This document shows positions 1-8,302 of a DNA stretch of 64,000 nucleotides, piece after piece. Position 1 is the first letter of the stretch. Each line of letters starts with the position of its first letter. The stretch spans positions 744,001 to 808,000 of the forward strand of contig NZ_LGDY01000091.1 of assembly GCF_001279525.1 (NCBI RefSeq). The letters run 5' to 3'. The notes under the pieces are model-generated. The model worked only from the letters and a program-made list of their open reading frames with translations. It was not told where the DNA came from and ran no database searches. The stretch comes from Nocardia sp. NRRL S-836. Lineage in GTDB: Bacteria > Actinomycetota > Actinomycetes > Mycobacteriales > Pseudonocardiaceae. Made by a program: the position numbers and the translations under genes.

Positions 1-188
1 TCCAGTCCGAGTAGGACGGTCAGGTCGTCGGCGGAGAAAGGAAGTGGTACCGGCAGAGCTCGACTGCCCTTGACCGGGCACTGGTGCTCCCGGGGCGGCC
101 TTCATGAGTGGGCTGCTGCCGCCGACCGGGATCGCCTTGCAGGTCGAAGGCCGTGAGTTGCGCGGTTTGTCGACGCGCGGTGAGGTCG

Positions 189-341
189 TCAGCACCGGCT
201 GCGCCGCGAACCGCGTTCACCGGACGACGCCTCGGCCGGGCACATCCCGATCTCGATGATCTCCGTCGACTCGCCCGGCGGCGGCGTTGCTGCCCAACAG
301 GTCGCCTCGACGTCGACGATCAGCACGTGGTCGACCACCAT
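189..341 (-). pseudogene. 5' stump of a DEDD-type 3'-5' exonuclease
   Basis: From an ATG at 341 the minus strand encodes 50 residues and then a stop. The peptide holds a hydrophobic strand followed by DVEATCW, the Exo I motif with its D-x-E metal pair, then an EIIEIG segment, as in the KapD/ERI-1 branch of DnaQ-like exonucleases. Such proteins are normally about 180-210 residues, so the Exo II and Exo III motifs and the catalytic His are missing, and I do not find them in the other frames down to position 1. I read it as a decayed gene whose 3' part was deleted or shifted. Expression is unlikely to give an active nuclease. Confidence 0.55.
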
Positions 342-356
342 CACGTGCTGATCGTC
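315..356. repeat. 15-bp perfect inverted repeat
   Basis: GACGATCAGCACGTG (315-329) is repeated inverted at 342-356 with a 12-nt spacer. It straddles the ATG of the exonuclease stump, so on that strand the start codon lies in the loop. No T-run follows in either direction. It could be a cruciform or RNA hairpin formed by the deletion joint, or an old operator; the sequence does not decide. Confidence 0.6.
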
Positions 357-380
357 CCCGGCGTGTGAAGCCGATCAGTT

Positions 381-1626
381 GAGCTCCACCCCGACGGCGG
401 ACACGGCGACGACTGGCTGACGGTCAACGTGTGGTCACCGGACCTCGCGGCGGGATGCCGGTGCTGGTGTGGATCCACGGTGGCGCCTACACGATCGGCA
501 TGTCGAGCCTTCCCGAGTACGACGGCACGCGGCTGGCGCTGGACGGCGTGGTCGTCGTGACGTTCAACTACCGGGTCGGCGTTGAGGGCTTCGGCCAGCT
601 CGACGGCAAGCCGGCCAACCGCGGCCTGCTCGACCAGGTGGCCGCGCTGGAGTGGGTGCGCGACAACATCCGCGCGTTCGGCGGCGACCCGGCGCGCGTG
701 ACGGTCTTCGGCGAGTCCGCCGGTGGCGGTTCGGTGGCGGCACTGCTGGCCATGCCACGGGCGCGCGGGCTCTTCCGGCGCGCCGTCGCGGCGAGCGCGC
801 AGGGCACGTTCTTCAGCCCCGAGCTGGCCGCGGACATCACGGCGGCCTGCCTGGCGGAGCTGGGCGAGGACGTGTCCACTGTGGACCCGGTGCTGCTCCC
901 GCTGGCCGGCGACGAGGTCACCGCGAAGATGGGCCGGTTCGCCGGACGGTGGGGCAGGGCCGCGCACCGCGGCCTTCCGTTCGCGCCCGTGGTCGACGGC
1001 GACGTGCTGCCCGTCGACCCGTGGCGTGCCCTGTCCGGCGGCGCCGCGCTGGGAGTGGACCTGCTCGTCGGTCACACGCGCGACGAGCAGCGGCTGTTCA
1101 CCGTGCTGGACGGCTTCGCCGGAACCGTGACCGACGAGATGGCGTCGGCGACGCTGGCGTTGTTCGCGCCGGGCGACTACCGCGCGGCCTTCCCCGGCGC
1201 GGGCCCCGAGGAGCTGTTCGACCTGGTGCAGTCCGACTGGCTGTTCCGGATGCCGACGCTGCGGCTGGCCGAGGAGCAGGTCGCGGCCGGTGGCCGGCGT
1301 GGGTCTACGAGCTCGCCTGGCAAGGTCAGCTCGGTGCCTGCCACGGCCTGGACGTGCCGCTGGTGTTCGGCAACCTCGACCGCGGCGCGCCCGCGGCGTT
1401 GATCGGCGAGGTGACCGCGGCGGCCGTCCGCCTGTCGGAGCACATGCGGACGACGTGGACGTCGTTCGCGATCCACGGCGACCCGGGCTGGCCGGACTTC
1501 TCCACGGGCCTGGCACAGGTCTTCGACGCCGAGCCCGCCGTGGTCCCGTACCCGGAGGAGACCTCACGCCGGTTGTGGGTGGACCACGACTTCGGCCCGC
1601 TGCCGTTGCTCGGCGGCCGGGAATAG
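381..1626 (+). pseudogene. Type B carboxylesterase, N-terminally truncated and frameshifted twice
   Basis: The conserved order of a type B carboxylesterase is spread over three frames. A DWLTVNVWSPD stretch (about 411-440) is in frame 3. The oxyanion-hole segment WIHGG and nucleophile motif GESAGG (near 470 and 712) are in frame 2. The catalytic-His segment ACHGLD and the closing HGDPGWPDF region (about 1335-1500) are in frame 1. The shifts fall near 425-460 and 1285-1302. An in-frame stop at 366-368 leaves no room for the usual 80-100 N-terminal residues. Family members are about 500 residues; roughly 410 can be pieced together here. Two independent frameshifts plus truncation favour a true pseudogene over a single sequencing error. 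Confidence 0.75.
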
Positions 1627-1666
1627 CTGCGGCTGTGCGGCGTTGTACGCGCCGGAAGGAGGTTTC

Positions 1667-2080
1667 ATGAAGGACAACTTCAACGACTACCTGCCGAACG
1701 GCCACGTCTCGCCGGACCGGTGGGTGACCGCGACGCGCCTGTTCGACTCCGGCCACGTGGAAACCGCGGCCGAGAAGTGGGAAAGCGCCCAGCTGCTGTT
1801 CGAGGCCAAGGAGTACACCAAGGCCGCCGCGCTGCTGGCCGAGGTGGTCGACGAGGTGCCGTTCCAGACGGACCTCTGCCTCCTGCTCGCCCGCGCCTAC
1901 TACCACTCGGCCCAGCTGGCCAAGGCGGAGGCGCAGCTACGCGTGATCGTCGACCGCGACCCGGTCGACCACTACGCCCACCTGCTGCTCGGCCGCACGC
2001 TGGAGCGCCAGGGGCGGTCCGACGAGGCCACGCCGTGGCTCCGGCTCGCGGCCGCGCTCGCCGGCGAGCCCGTGGCCTGA
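1667..2080 (+). CDS. Small TPR-repeat protein
   Basis: A 137-residue soluble protein. The ATG at 1667 is preceded by a strong GGAGG at 1658-1662, which decides it over an in-frame upstream ATG at 1643. Residues about 35-125 form two to three helical hairpins of the tetratricopeptide type, with the spacing of A, Y and L residues seen in 34-residue TPR units; the family is a common actinobacterial short TPR protein. TPR proteins act as binding scaffolds; no partner is indicated. It lies 40 bp behind the esterase pseudogene and is the first intact gene of the window. No enzyme motif or signal peptide is present. Confidence 0.8.
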   Translation: MKDNFNDYLPNGHVSPDRWVTATRLFDSGHVETAAEKWESAQLLFEAKEYTKAAALLAEVVDEVPFQTDLCLLLARAYYHSAQLAKAEAQLRVIVDRDPVDHYAHLLLGRTLERQGRSDEATPWLRLAAALAGEPVA

Positions 2081-2125
2081 CCAGGTTCCAGGACCGCGCG
2101 GCCACGGTGACCGTGGCCGCGCGGG

Positions 2126-2662
2126 TCAACCGGCCTGCCTACGCCACTTCTTGAACGACTTGATGATGTCGCCGTTCGTGAGTTTGCCGTACCACTCGCT
2201 CCATGAGTTCCCGAGCTGCGAAGCGAGCGACTCGATCCGGAGGTTGCCGTGGGGCCTGGAACGCAATGCCCAGGTCGCTGCGGCGGCAACGCCCTGCTCC
2301 CTGGCGATGTTCTCGGCGGTGCGTTCGACCTGACGCCGGTCACGCCCACCGAGACCCGATGACGCCCAGACGCCGACGATGATCCAGTCTGGCGCTGTGA
2401 TCCACACGAGGTGCGTGAGCGGGCCGCTCTTCCAGTCCCTCACGCCCACGCTTTCGAGGCCGCGGTTCGTGATGCAACCGTTGGCGTGCCGGACTCGTTC
2501 GATTTCCGCGGCGAGCTCGCGCAAGCTGTTCTCGGGCAGGTCCGAAAGGTTCCGCAGGAGGAAGTCGCCCGCGTCGGGCAGCCGCTCCACCACGGAGGGG
2601 TCGACGGGGACGTTGTCGGTGTCGACGGTCCGCAGCTCTTCGCGGCGGCCGAAAATTGCCAT
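2126..2662 (-). CDS. Hypothetical protein, 178 aa
   Basis: An acidic-to-basic soluble protein starting MAIFGRREEL with an AGGGG Shine-Dalgarno before the ATG at 2662. The centre (about residues 75-105) is hydrophobic and looks like two beta strands. The last 50 residues are mixed helix ending in a Lys/Arg-rich tail. There is no signal peptide or membrane segment. It lies 27 bp downstream of the small zinc-ribbon gene on the same strand, so the two probably share a transcript and perhaps a function. I do not recognise the family. Confidence 0.7.
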   Translation of the reverse strand: MAIFGRREELRTVDTDNVPVDPSVVERLPDAGDFLLRNLSDLPENSLRELAAEIERVRHANGCITNRGLESVGVRDWKSGPLTHLVWITAPDWIIVGVWASSGLGGRDRRQVERTAENIAREQGVAAAATWALRSRPHGNLRIESLASQLGNSWSEWYGKLTNGDIIKSFKKWRRQAG

Positions 2663-2689
2663 GGATGCCCCTGGTCGGGTGGAAGGTGT

Positions 2690-2845
2690 TCAGGAGATCG
2701 TCTGTCCGACCTTGTGCGTGCACCTGCCGTTGCACCGCGGGCAGTGCTGCGTCTTGCACTCGTAGCGCCCGTAGGGACCGTCAGCTTTCTGCACGGTCTC
2801 GTAAATGGACATCGTGACATCGCAATGTGGACACTTCGGAGCCAT
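2690..2845 (-). CDS. Small zinc-ribbon protein, 51 aa
   Basis: The minus strand from an ATG at 2845 encodes 51 residues with two cysteine knuckles: CPHC at residues 5-8 and CKTQHCPRC at 30-38, followed by a further Cys at 42. This pattern can bind one, perhaps two, zinc ions. The protein is too short for an enzyme and resembles small treble-clef or zinc-ribbon proteins. It is the leader gene of a two-gene unit with the 178-residue protein. Function is unknown; nucleic-acid or protein binding is the usual role for such ribbons. Confidence 0.65.
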   Translation of the reverse strand: MAPKCPHCDVTMSIYETVQKADGPYGRYECKTQHCPRCNGRCTHKVGQTIS

Positions 2846-3013
2846 AGTGGACACAGCCTTTCGCGCTTGGTGTCGAAGCTCTACGGCACCTGTTTCGACG
2901 TGCGTCCGCGGCTCGTTACAACCGGCTGCCGAGTTGCTCCGATCGGCGTCGCCGCCGGTCGCTCATTCCCATTCCGGGGGAATTGTCGGCAGAACCGCAC
3001 AAGAACCTTGGAA

Positions 3014-4651
3014 CTAGCCGACGTCCAGCTTCGCGAACGCCCGCAACAACCCCGGCGCCGCACGGCTCGCGAGCCGTGCGGCCCTGGCCTCCACGGTCAC
3101 CGGCACGACCGCGCGGTTGCGCCGCACCGCCTTCACGATCTCCGCCGCCACCCGCTCCGGCCCGAACCCGCGCCGCGCGTAGAGGCGGGACGCGCGGTCC
3201 CGCTTGCGTCGTTCCTCAGCCGGGCTCACCCCGGAGAACGTCGTGGTGGCCGTGATGTTCGTGTTCACCACACCGGGACAGATCGCGCTGACCCCGATCG
3301 CGTGCGGCGCGAGCTCGGCGCGCAGGCAGTCCGACAGCATGAACACCGCAGCCTTGCTCGTCGCGTACGCCGACAGGACCTTCGACGGCAGGTAGGCCGC
3401 CGCCGAGGACAGGTTCACGATGTGGCCGCCCTCGCCGCGTTCCACCATCAGCTCGCCGAACGCCCGGCACCCGTGCACCACGCCCCACAGGTTGACGTCC
3501 AGCACCCGTTGCCACTGCTCGGTCGACGTCGACAGGAACGATCCCGAGTGCCCGATGCCCGCGTTGTTGACGACCACGTCCGGCACGCCGTGCTCGTCGG
3601 CCACCTGTCGTGCCCACGCCCGCACGGCTTCCTCGGAGCGCACGTCGACCTCGTAGGCGTGCCCGCCGGCCAGCCTCGCGGTCTCCTCGGCCGCGGCCAG
3701 GTCCACATCGGACACCACGACCCGCGCGCCGGTTTCGGCGAACGCCAGCGCCGTCGCCCGCCCGATCCCGCTGCCACCGCCGGTGATCACGACGAGCTCG
3801 CGCGGGGGAGCGGGGTCCGTGACGAACTCCCTGATCATCCTGGCCAGCTGCTGCGGGTGGCTCAGCGGTGCCCAGTGGCCGGCGGCGATGCGGCGGCGGC
3901 GCAGGGACGGCACCCAGCGTTCGAGGTCGATCGGTTCGGTGCGGATGTAGCGGTCGCGGGTCGGCTGGACGACCTGGACCGGCATGGGTGCGAGCCGGTG
4001 CCGCGGAGAGCGCATGACCGGCCGGATGTTGGCCCGGTACAACGAGATCCCGTTCACCGCGTCCGAGGCGATCGTCGGCGCCGGGGTGGTCCTGACCCCT
4101 TCGAGGCGGTGCAGCACGCCACCCCAGCGGCGCGCGAGGTAGAGGCGCCAGAACGCGGGCGCCACGACCGGCAGGTGGAACGCCGCGATGTACCAGGAGC
4201 GGAAGAACTGCTTCAGGTGCGCGACCGACGTGCGTTTCCGCGACCAGTGCCCCAGGTGGTCCAGGCACGGCCCGGAGATCGAGGTGAACGTCGCGATCCG
4301 CGCGCCGGGCGTCGTGACCGCCTCCCACGACTGGATCGACCCCCAGTCGTGCCCGACCAGGTGCACCGGCTCGTCCGGGCTGACCGCGTCGATCACCGCG
4401 AACAGGTCGTCAGCGAGGCGTGCGAGCCGGTAACCGTCCTCAGTGGAGGGTGCGGTCGACTCGCCGGCGCCGCGCACGTCGTAGGTGACGACCCGGAAGT
4501 CCCTCTCCAGCAACGCCACGACCCGGTCCCACACGGCGTGCGTGTCCGGGTAGCCGTGCACCAGCACCACGACCGGTCCCGACGTCCCGCGCACCTGCAC
4601 GGCGAGGTCGACCTCTCCGGAGCGAACCTTCACGTGGCTGACCTCCCGCAT
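3014..4651 (-). CDS. ephD: EphD-like fused alpha/beta hydrolase (epoxide hydrolase type) and short-chain dehydrogenase
   Basis: A 545-residue two-enzyme fusion. Residues 1-275 are an alpha/beta hydrolase: HGYP oxyanion motif at 32-35, nucleophile GHDWGS with Asp102, and a C-terminal AGHW catalytic His segment. Residues about 285-545 are a classical SDR: the TGGGSGIGRA cofactor motif, NNAG, a catalytic Ser in LSSAAAY, and YATSK with the Tyr/Lys pair. This arrangement matches mycobacterial EphD, which is linked to epoxide-containing mycolic acid metabolism; a lipid epoxide or long-chain substrate is plausible here but not shown. It is divergent from a TetR gene, with a perfect palindrome 11-33 bp upstream of its start, so repression by that TetR is likely. 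The ATG lacks a strong Shine-Dalgarno. Confidence 0.85.
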   Translation of the reverse strand: MREVSHVKVRSGEVDLAVQVRGTSGPVVVLVHGYPDTHAVWDRVVALLERDFRVVTYDVRGAGESTAPSTEDGYRLARLADDLFAVIDAVSPDEPVHLVGHDWGSIQSWEAVTTPGARIATFTSISGPCLDHLGHWSRKRTSVAHLKQFFRSWYIAAFHLPVVAPAFWRLYLARRWGGVLHRLEGVRTTPAPTIASDAVNGISLYRANIRPVMRSPRHRLAPMPVQVVQPTRDRYIRTEPIDLERWVPSLRRRRIAAGHWAPLSHPQQLARMIREFVTDPAPPRELVVITGGGSGIGRATALAFAETGARVVVSDVDLAAAEETARLAGGHAYEVDVRSEEAVRAWARQVADEHGVPDVVVNNAGIGHSGSFLSTSTEQWQRVLDVNLWGVVHGCRAFGELMVERGEGGHIVNLSSAAAYLPSKVLSAYATSKAAVFMLSDCLRAELAPHAIGVSAICPGVVNTNITATTTFSGVSPAEERRKRDRASRLYARRGFGPERVAAEIVKAVRRNRAVVPVTVEARAARLASRAAPGLLRAFAKLDVG

Positions 4652-4661
4652 TACTACGCCC

Positions 4662-4684
4662 GCGTAGCTTTGTGAAAGCTACGC
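4662..4684. promoter_or_regulatory. Perfect 23-bp palindromic operator between ephD-like gene and tetR
   Basis: Arms GCGTAGCTTT (4662-4671) and its exact reverse complement (4675-4684) flank a central GTG. It fills most of the 53-bp divergent gap between the two starts (4651 and 4705), the usual place and size for a TetR-family operator controlling both genes. Confidence 0.75.
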
Positions 4685-4704
4685 CACCGTAGCAATATGG
4701 CCCC

Positions 4705-5316
4705 GTGAGCACAACGCGCAGGAAGTACGCCCGCCGCCTGCCGCCCGAACAACGCCGCGAGCAGCTCCTGGACGCCGCCCTGAGCCTGATCCCGGCCGGC
4801 TTCGACACGGTGACCATGGAGTCCGTCGCGCGCGCCGCCGCGGTCACCAAGCCCGTGCTCTACGACCTGTTCGCCAACCGCGCCGAACTGATCTCCGCAC
4901 TGCTGCAACGCGAGGCCGCGCGTGCCACGGACCAGGTCCTCGCCGCCCTGCCCACCGACTTCGCCACCCGCTCACCCGACGACGCCTTCGCCGACGCCGT
5001 GCGCGTGTTCGTGCTCGCCGTCGTCGAATGTCCCGACCGCTGGCGCCTGGTGCTGCTGCCGCCCGAGGGCACGCCGCACGAGTTCCGCGCGCAGGTGGAG
5101 CGGGTGCGCTCCGGCGTGCTGGCGCAGGTCGAGGAGCTCGCCGCGGTCGGGTTGCGGCAGCTCGGCGGGCTGGACGACCTCGACTCGGCGTTGCTGGGGC
5201 ACGCGATGCTGGCGCTCGCGGAGATGGCCGGGCGGTTGGTGCTGACCGATCCGGAGCGGTTCACGCCGGACCGGTTGGTGGCGTTCGTGACGCGGATCGC
5301 GCACGGGCTGCGCTGA
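4705..5316 (+). CDS. TetR-family transcriptional regulator
   Basis: A 203-residue regulator. Residues about 12-60 form the TetR helix-turn-helix: a REQLLDAALSLI helix, then VTMESVARAAAVTKPVLYDLFANRAEL, the canonical recognition-helix pattern ending in YDLF. The remaining helical domain would bind a ligand and dimerise. The GTG start sits about 10 nt after a possible -10 box (TAGCAA) and has no Shine-Dalgarno, so the mRNA may be leaderless. It is divergent from the EphD-like gene with a perfect palindrome between them, which predicts autoregulation and control of the hydrolase/reductase by a lipid-like or epoxide inducer (inference). Confidence 0.88.
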   Translation: MSTTRRKYARRLPPEQRREQLLDAALSLIPAGFDTVTMESVARAAAVTKPVLYDLFANRAELISALLQREAARATDQVLAALPTDFATRSPDDAFADAVRVFVLAVVECPDRWRLVLLPPEGTPHEFRAQVERVRSGVLAQVEELAAVGLRQLGGLDDLDSALLGHAMLALAEMAGRLVLTDPERFTPDRLVAFVTRIAHGLR

Positions 5317-5405
5317 CATGCCGGTCACAGCGTCCGAAGCTCAGGTGCACGATATGCGCGTCTTATGCACACATTTGATGCTCTAGACGTGCCGTAGAAA
5401 TGCAT

Positions 5406-5441
5406 CTGGCAACGCCGGAGTCCAGGTCACGGCGTTGCCAG
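5406..5441 (+). terminator. Strong hairpin, probable terminator after tetR
   Basis: CTGGCAACGCCG (5406-5417) pairs perfectly with 5430-5441 across a 12-nt loop, about 90 bp beyond the tetR stop; a short T-containing stretch follows (ctctt). The rest of the 328-bp gap (5317-5644) shows no convincing reading frame on either strand. Confidence 0.5.
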
Positions 5442-5644
5442 GTCACTCTTGAGGTGGCAGGCCAACAGGCGTGGCAACGCAGCGAAGACCCTCGGTCCCC
5501 TCTGTCCTCAGGCTGCGGTCGCTCATAACCCTGCTTGCCATGGTGCCCGCCGCGCCGGTCTCAAGCCCCCCGAAGGCGGTCCAGCCGCGGCAGGTCGGTC
5601 GTGCTGTCGGCGCGTGGACGCCCCACGAGCCGTGATCAGGTCGG

Positions 5645-5938
5645 TTACAGGATGATCACTCGTTCCGTCTGACCCTCGCGTCGGATCAGCACATCCGCTT
5701 TGTCGATCTTGTCTGCCTTGTAGAGCACCATGCCGTAGCCGATGAGGCGGCGCACGGCTTCGGTGATGGTGACGCCCTCTTGTTCGACGAGAAGGGCCAG
5801 GGCCTCCTCGGTGGCGGTGCTGATGTTGACGTTCAGGCGGGTCGGTTTGTCGACCGGCTGCTGACCTCCTGGCGCTGTGCCTTCTCGGGACCCTGGTTCA
5901 TCTGCCCGTTCCTGAGTGGGCTCCGTGCGGGTCGTCAC
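5645..5938 (-). CDS. Ribbon-helix-helix (CopG/Arc-type) DNA-binding protein
   Basis: A 97-residue protein whose GTG start at 5938 follows a very strong GGAGGGAGGA Shine-Dalgarno. The first 30 residues are polar and disordered. Residues about 32-70 give a beta strand (TRLNVNIS) followed by two helices (TEEALALLVEQEGVTITEAVRRLIGYG), the ribbon-helix-helix fold, which dimerises and reads DNA through the strand pair. A charged strand at the C-terminus may be a small sensor or contact surface. No toxin gene is next to it, so it is more likely an orphan regulator than an antitoxin. The small membrane protein gene lies divergent 240 bp away and could be its target. Confidence 0.7.
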   Translation of the reverse strand: MTTRTEPTQERADEPGSREGTAPGGQQPVDKPTRLNVNISTATEEALALLVEQEGVTITEAVRRLIGYGMVLYKADKIDKADVLIRREGQTERVIIL

Positions 5939-6177
5939 GATCCTCCCTCCTTGACGTGAGCAGGACGTGGTGATGAGGCGCGACCCTGCTGGCCGGCCTC
6001 GTACTCCTGATCAGTATGACATCCGAGCCGCACTTGTTGAGCCTTTCTGGTGGTGTTCATCATCACGGGACGTGGGTATCAAGTGCCTTCTGAGTGGCGT
6101 CGATGCGCAAACGTGGCATGGTTCGTGCGCAACTTGTTGGTACAGTCGGCCTACGGTGCGTCACGGACCGAGAGATC

Positions 6178-6696
6178 ATGAGAGAGGACAAGGTGACTGG
6201 CACATCGGAACGGTCGGGGCCGCGCAGGCGGCGTCGGCGCTCCTCGGGGCGGGCCGGGCGACGCCCAGGGGGAAGCAGTGACCTGCTGCTGTCACACAGG
6301 GACGTGGTCCCGACGAGTCCAAAGGAACAACCCCAGGTGAGCCGTAGCGACTCAGGGGAGAACCCACTCGGTGCCGGTCCGCCCGGCCCACGGGAGCCGG
6401 ACTCCCCACGGGTCGGACGTCGTTCAGGCCCTGCCATGAGACGAAAGGAGATCATCGCCGATCCGGACGAGGAACCCAGGGACGACCCGCTCACCCGGAC
6501 AGAGGAAGACGCCTCCGTCGAGAAGTGGCGAATGGGGTGGATGGGCCTGTGGGGGTTCCTCCTCATCGCAGGCCTCGTCGTGCTCAACATGATCGGGCGC
6601 GAGGTCGCCGCCGAGTACCACCACGTGCTGACGGCGCTGATCGCCGCCTTCGCGGGCGTGGGCATCTGCTCCACACGGCAACGCCGGCGGCAATAG
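6178..6696 (+). CDS. Small membrane protein with long disordered N-terminus
   Basis: A 172-residue product if read from ATG 6178; GTG 6193, with GAGAGGA upstream, is an equally good start. The first ~115 residues are rich in Arg, Ser, Pro and Gly and look disordered. Two adjacent membrane helices follow near the end (about residues 127-145 and 152-168), with a short Arg-rich tail. No enzyme signature is seen. The basic N-terminus could sit in the cytoplasm and bind nucleic acid or lipid head groups. It is divergent from the ribbon-helix-helix gene. I do not recognise a named family. Confidence 0.5.
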   Translation: MREDKVTGTSERSGPRRRRRRSSGRAGRRPGGSSDLLLSHRDVVPTSPKEQPQVSRSDSGENPLGAGPPGPREPDSPRVGRRSGPAMRRKEIIADPDEEPRDDPLTRTEEDASVEKWRMGWMGLWGFLLIAGLVVLNMIGREVAAEYHHVLTALIAAFAGVGICSTRQRRRQ

Positions 6697-7006
6697 CGCT
6701 CGTCGCGCCGGTCGCGTTCACGCTGGTCACCTTCCCGGTACTCGGACGACACACGTGCCGGAGTGCGACGGTGTGGGTTCCCAAGCGTGACGCAAGACGG
6801 CATGGGCGGCTTTCCAGCACAGTTGCGTTGATCATGAAGGCCTTCGGCTTCCGGCTGCGGAGACTGTCTCTCAGTTCACAGGCCTACGGCGGGAAAGTAA
6901 GCCGTTCGGCCCAATGCGCAGCCGCGTGCCGAGGACGACGGCGCGGCAGCTCCCTGACATCGGCTCCGGGAGCGAACGCGGACCGGTGTCCGACCAAGCC
7001 AACGGA

Positions 7007-7033
7007 ACCCGCCCCCGGAAACGAGGGGCGGGT
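7007..7033. terminator. GC-rich hairpin terminator
   Basis: A 9-bp perfect stem (ACCCGCCCC / GGGGCGGGT) with a 9-nt loop, followed on the plus strand by tcttctgtt. It lies 48 bp beyond the SGNH lipoprotein stop on the minus strand and about 310 bp beyond the plus-strand membrane-protein gene, so it may serve both. Nothing else is recognisable in the 6697-7080 gap. Confidence 0.65.
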
Positions 7034-7080
7034 CTTCTGTTGCCCGGCTGACCTGACGTCGGAACGTTGTGCGCGCGGCC

Positions 7081-7914
7081 TCAGCGCGCCGCGCTGACCG
7101 CCTCCGCGATCGCCGCATGTCCCGCAGGCGTCGGGTGCACGTCCGTCCGGTCGCAGAAGTACGTGAGCGCACACACCTGCGCGACGGGCGCCGGGATCGT
7201 CCCGTACTTCGGGTCCTGCGTCGTCTCGGTCAGCGGCCGGTACGCGCCGGTCGCCTTCGTGACGTCGGCGAACGCGGCCTGGAACTTGCCGTACTCGGCC
7301 TTGAGCACGCCGTTGAACTGCTCGAACATCGACACGGACAGGCGGGCGAGGTCCTTGCCGTTCTGGAACGATGGGTTGATCCACGCGCCGAGGAACACGT
7401 CCGGGTAGGTCAGGCCGACGATCTTCGTGTCGGGTGCGGCCGCGCGGAGCTTGGTCAGGGCCGCGTTGAGGTTCGCCTGGACGGTGGTGAGGGTGCGGGT
7501 CGCGCAGTCCAGCGGCTGCCGGTCGAGCGCGCAGGGGGTGAGGTCGTTGCCGCCGATCACCACGGTCACCAGCGCGACCTTCTTGTCCCGCAACGTCTGC
7601 ACGGCGGCGTCGAGCTGCGTGCGGCCGCCCGCGTCGGAGCCGCAGGCCGGTTTGGTGGCGAGGTCGGCGGAGGTGGCGCCGTTGCAGGCGAGGTTGACCA
7701 GCTTCAGGCCGGACTGCTTGGCGACCAGCGCGGCGAAGCTCTCGCCGGTGGCGCCGTTCGGGCCGAAGCCGGTGGCGTAGGAGTCGCCGAGCGACAGGTG
7801 GACCTGCTCAGCGGGCGGTGGCGCGCTGGAGGTCGTGGGCTGTGGGGGCGGTGGGGTCGAGGTGCACGCTGCCAGCGCCGTCACCAACGCCGTGACCAGG
7901 ACCAAACTCCGCAC
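7081..7914 (-). CDS. SGNH/GDSL-family hydrolase, predicted lipoprotein
   Basis: A 277-residue secreted esterase/lipase-type hydrolase. A short hydrophobic signal ends in LAAC, a lipobox with Cys17, followed by a Pro/Thr/Ser-rich tether. Block I is SLGDSYATGFG with nucleophile Ser45, block III is the GGND segment around residue 122, and block V is DVHPTPAGH near 262-270 with the catalytic Asp and His. The several paired cysteines fit an extracytoplasmic enzyme. It would sit on the outer face of the membrane and hydrolyse an acyl or acetyl ester; the substrate is unknown. It is a single-gene unit with a terminator downstream. Confidence 0.85.
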   Translation of the reverse strand: MRSLVLVTALVTALAACTSTPPPPQPTTSSAPPPAEQVHLSLGDSYATGFGPNGATGESFAALVAKQSGLKLVNLACNGATSADLATKPACGSDAGGRTQLDAAVQTLRDKKVALVTVVIGGNDLTPCALDRQPLDCATRTLTTVQANLNAALTKLRAAAPDTKIVGLTYPDVFLGAWINPSFQNGKDLARLSVSMFEQFNGVLKAEYGKFQAAFADVTKATGAYRPLTETTQDPKYGTIPAPVAQVCALTYFCDRTDVHPTPAGHAAIAEAVSAAR

Positions 7915-8302
7915 ACCCGCTCCTTCCGCACCGGACGACCACCAAGGTTACGCAACGGCGCGTGAGTCCGCTGTGTCCAGCGGCCGGCACCCCGGTTCGA
8001 GCAGGCAGCCTCCAGCCGTCGCCGCGGGGGGATACGAGAACGACTGGAGGCGAGTTCAGGGGTCGGCGCGGCGGTCGCCTCTCGGCGAAAGGCTCGACGA
8101 GGCTCCAGCCGAACGGTATTCCTCGAAGGCCGTGAGATGAGGCCCGGGGGACACGGACCGCACCGACCACCCCGTACAACGGACGACCCGCCTGGGAGAT
8201 TCCCCTGTGGGAGTGGGCTGCGCCACGTGGAAGCTGCGGGGCGCGGGTCCGTGCGCGGCCGAACGGGCGCTGCGGCTGTCCACCGCAGCGCCCGGCACCG
8301 GC
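7915..8302. other. Intergenic region, no gene seen
   Basis: 388 bp between two minus-strand genes. No frame has the codon pattern of its neighbours and no repeat or strong hairpin stands out. It should hold the promoter of the SGNH lipoprotein and the 3' end of the RNase transcript. Confidence 0.5.

Noticed and set aside
5449..5655. Plus-strand frame of 68 codons after tetR
   Set aside because: No ribosome site, overlaps the end of the ribbon-helix-helix gene, and the sequence lacks the third-position GC bias of the neighbours.
5645..6696. Toxin-antitoxin pair formed by the ribbon-helix-helix protein
   Set aside because: The neighbouring gene encodes a membrane protein on the opposite strand 240 bp away, not a toxin fold overlapping the antitoxin.
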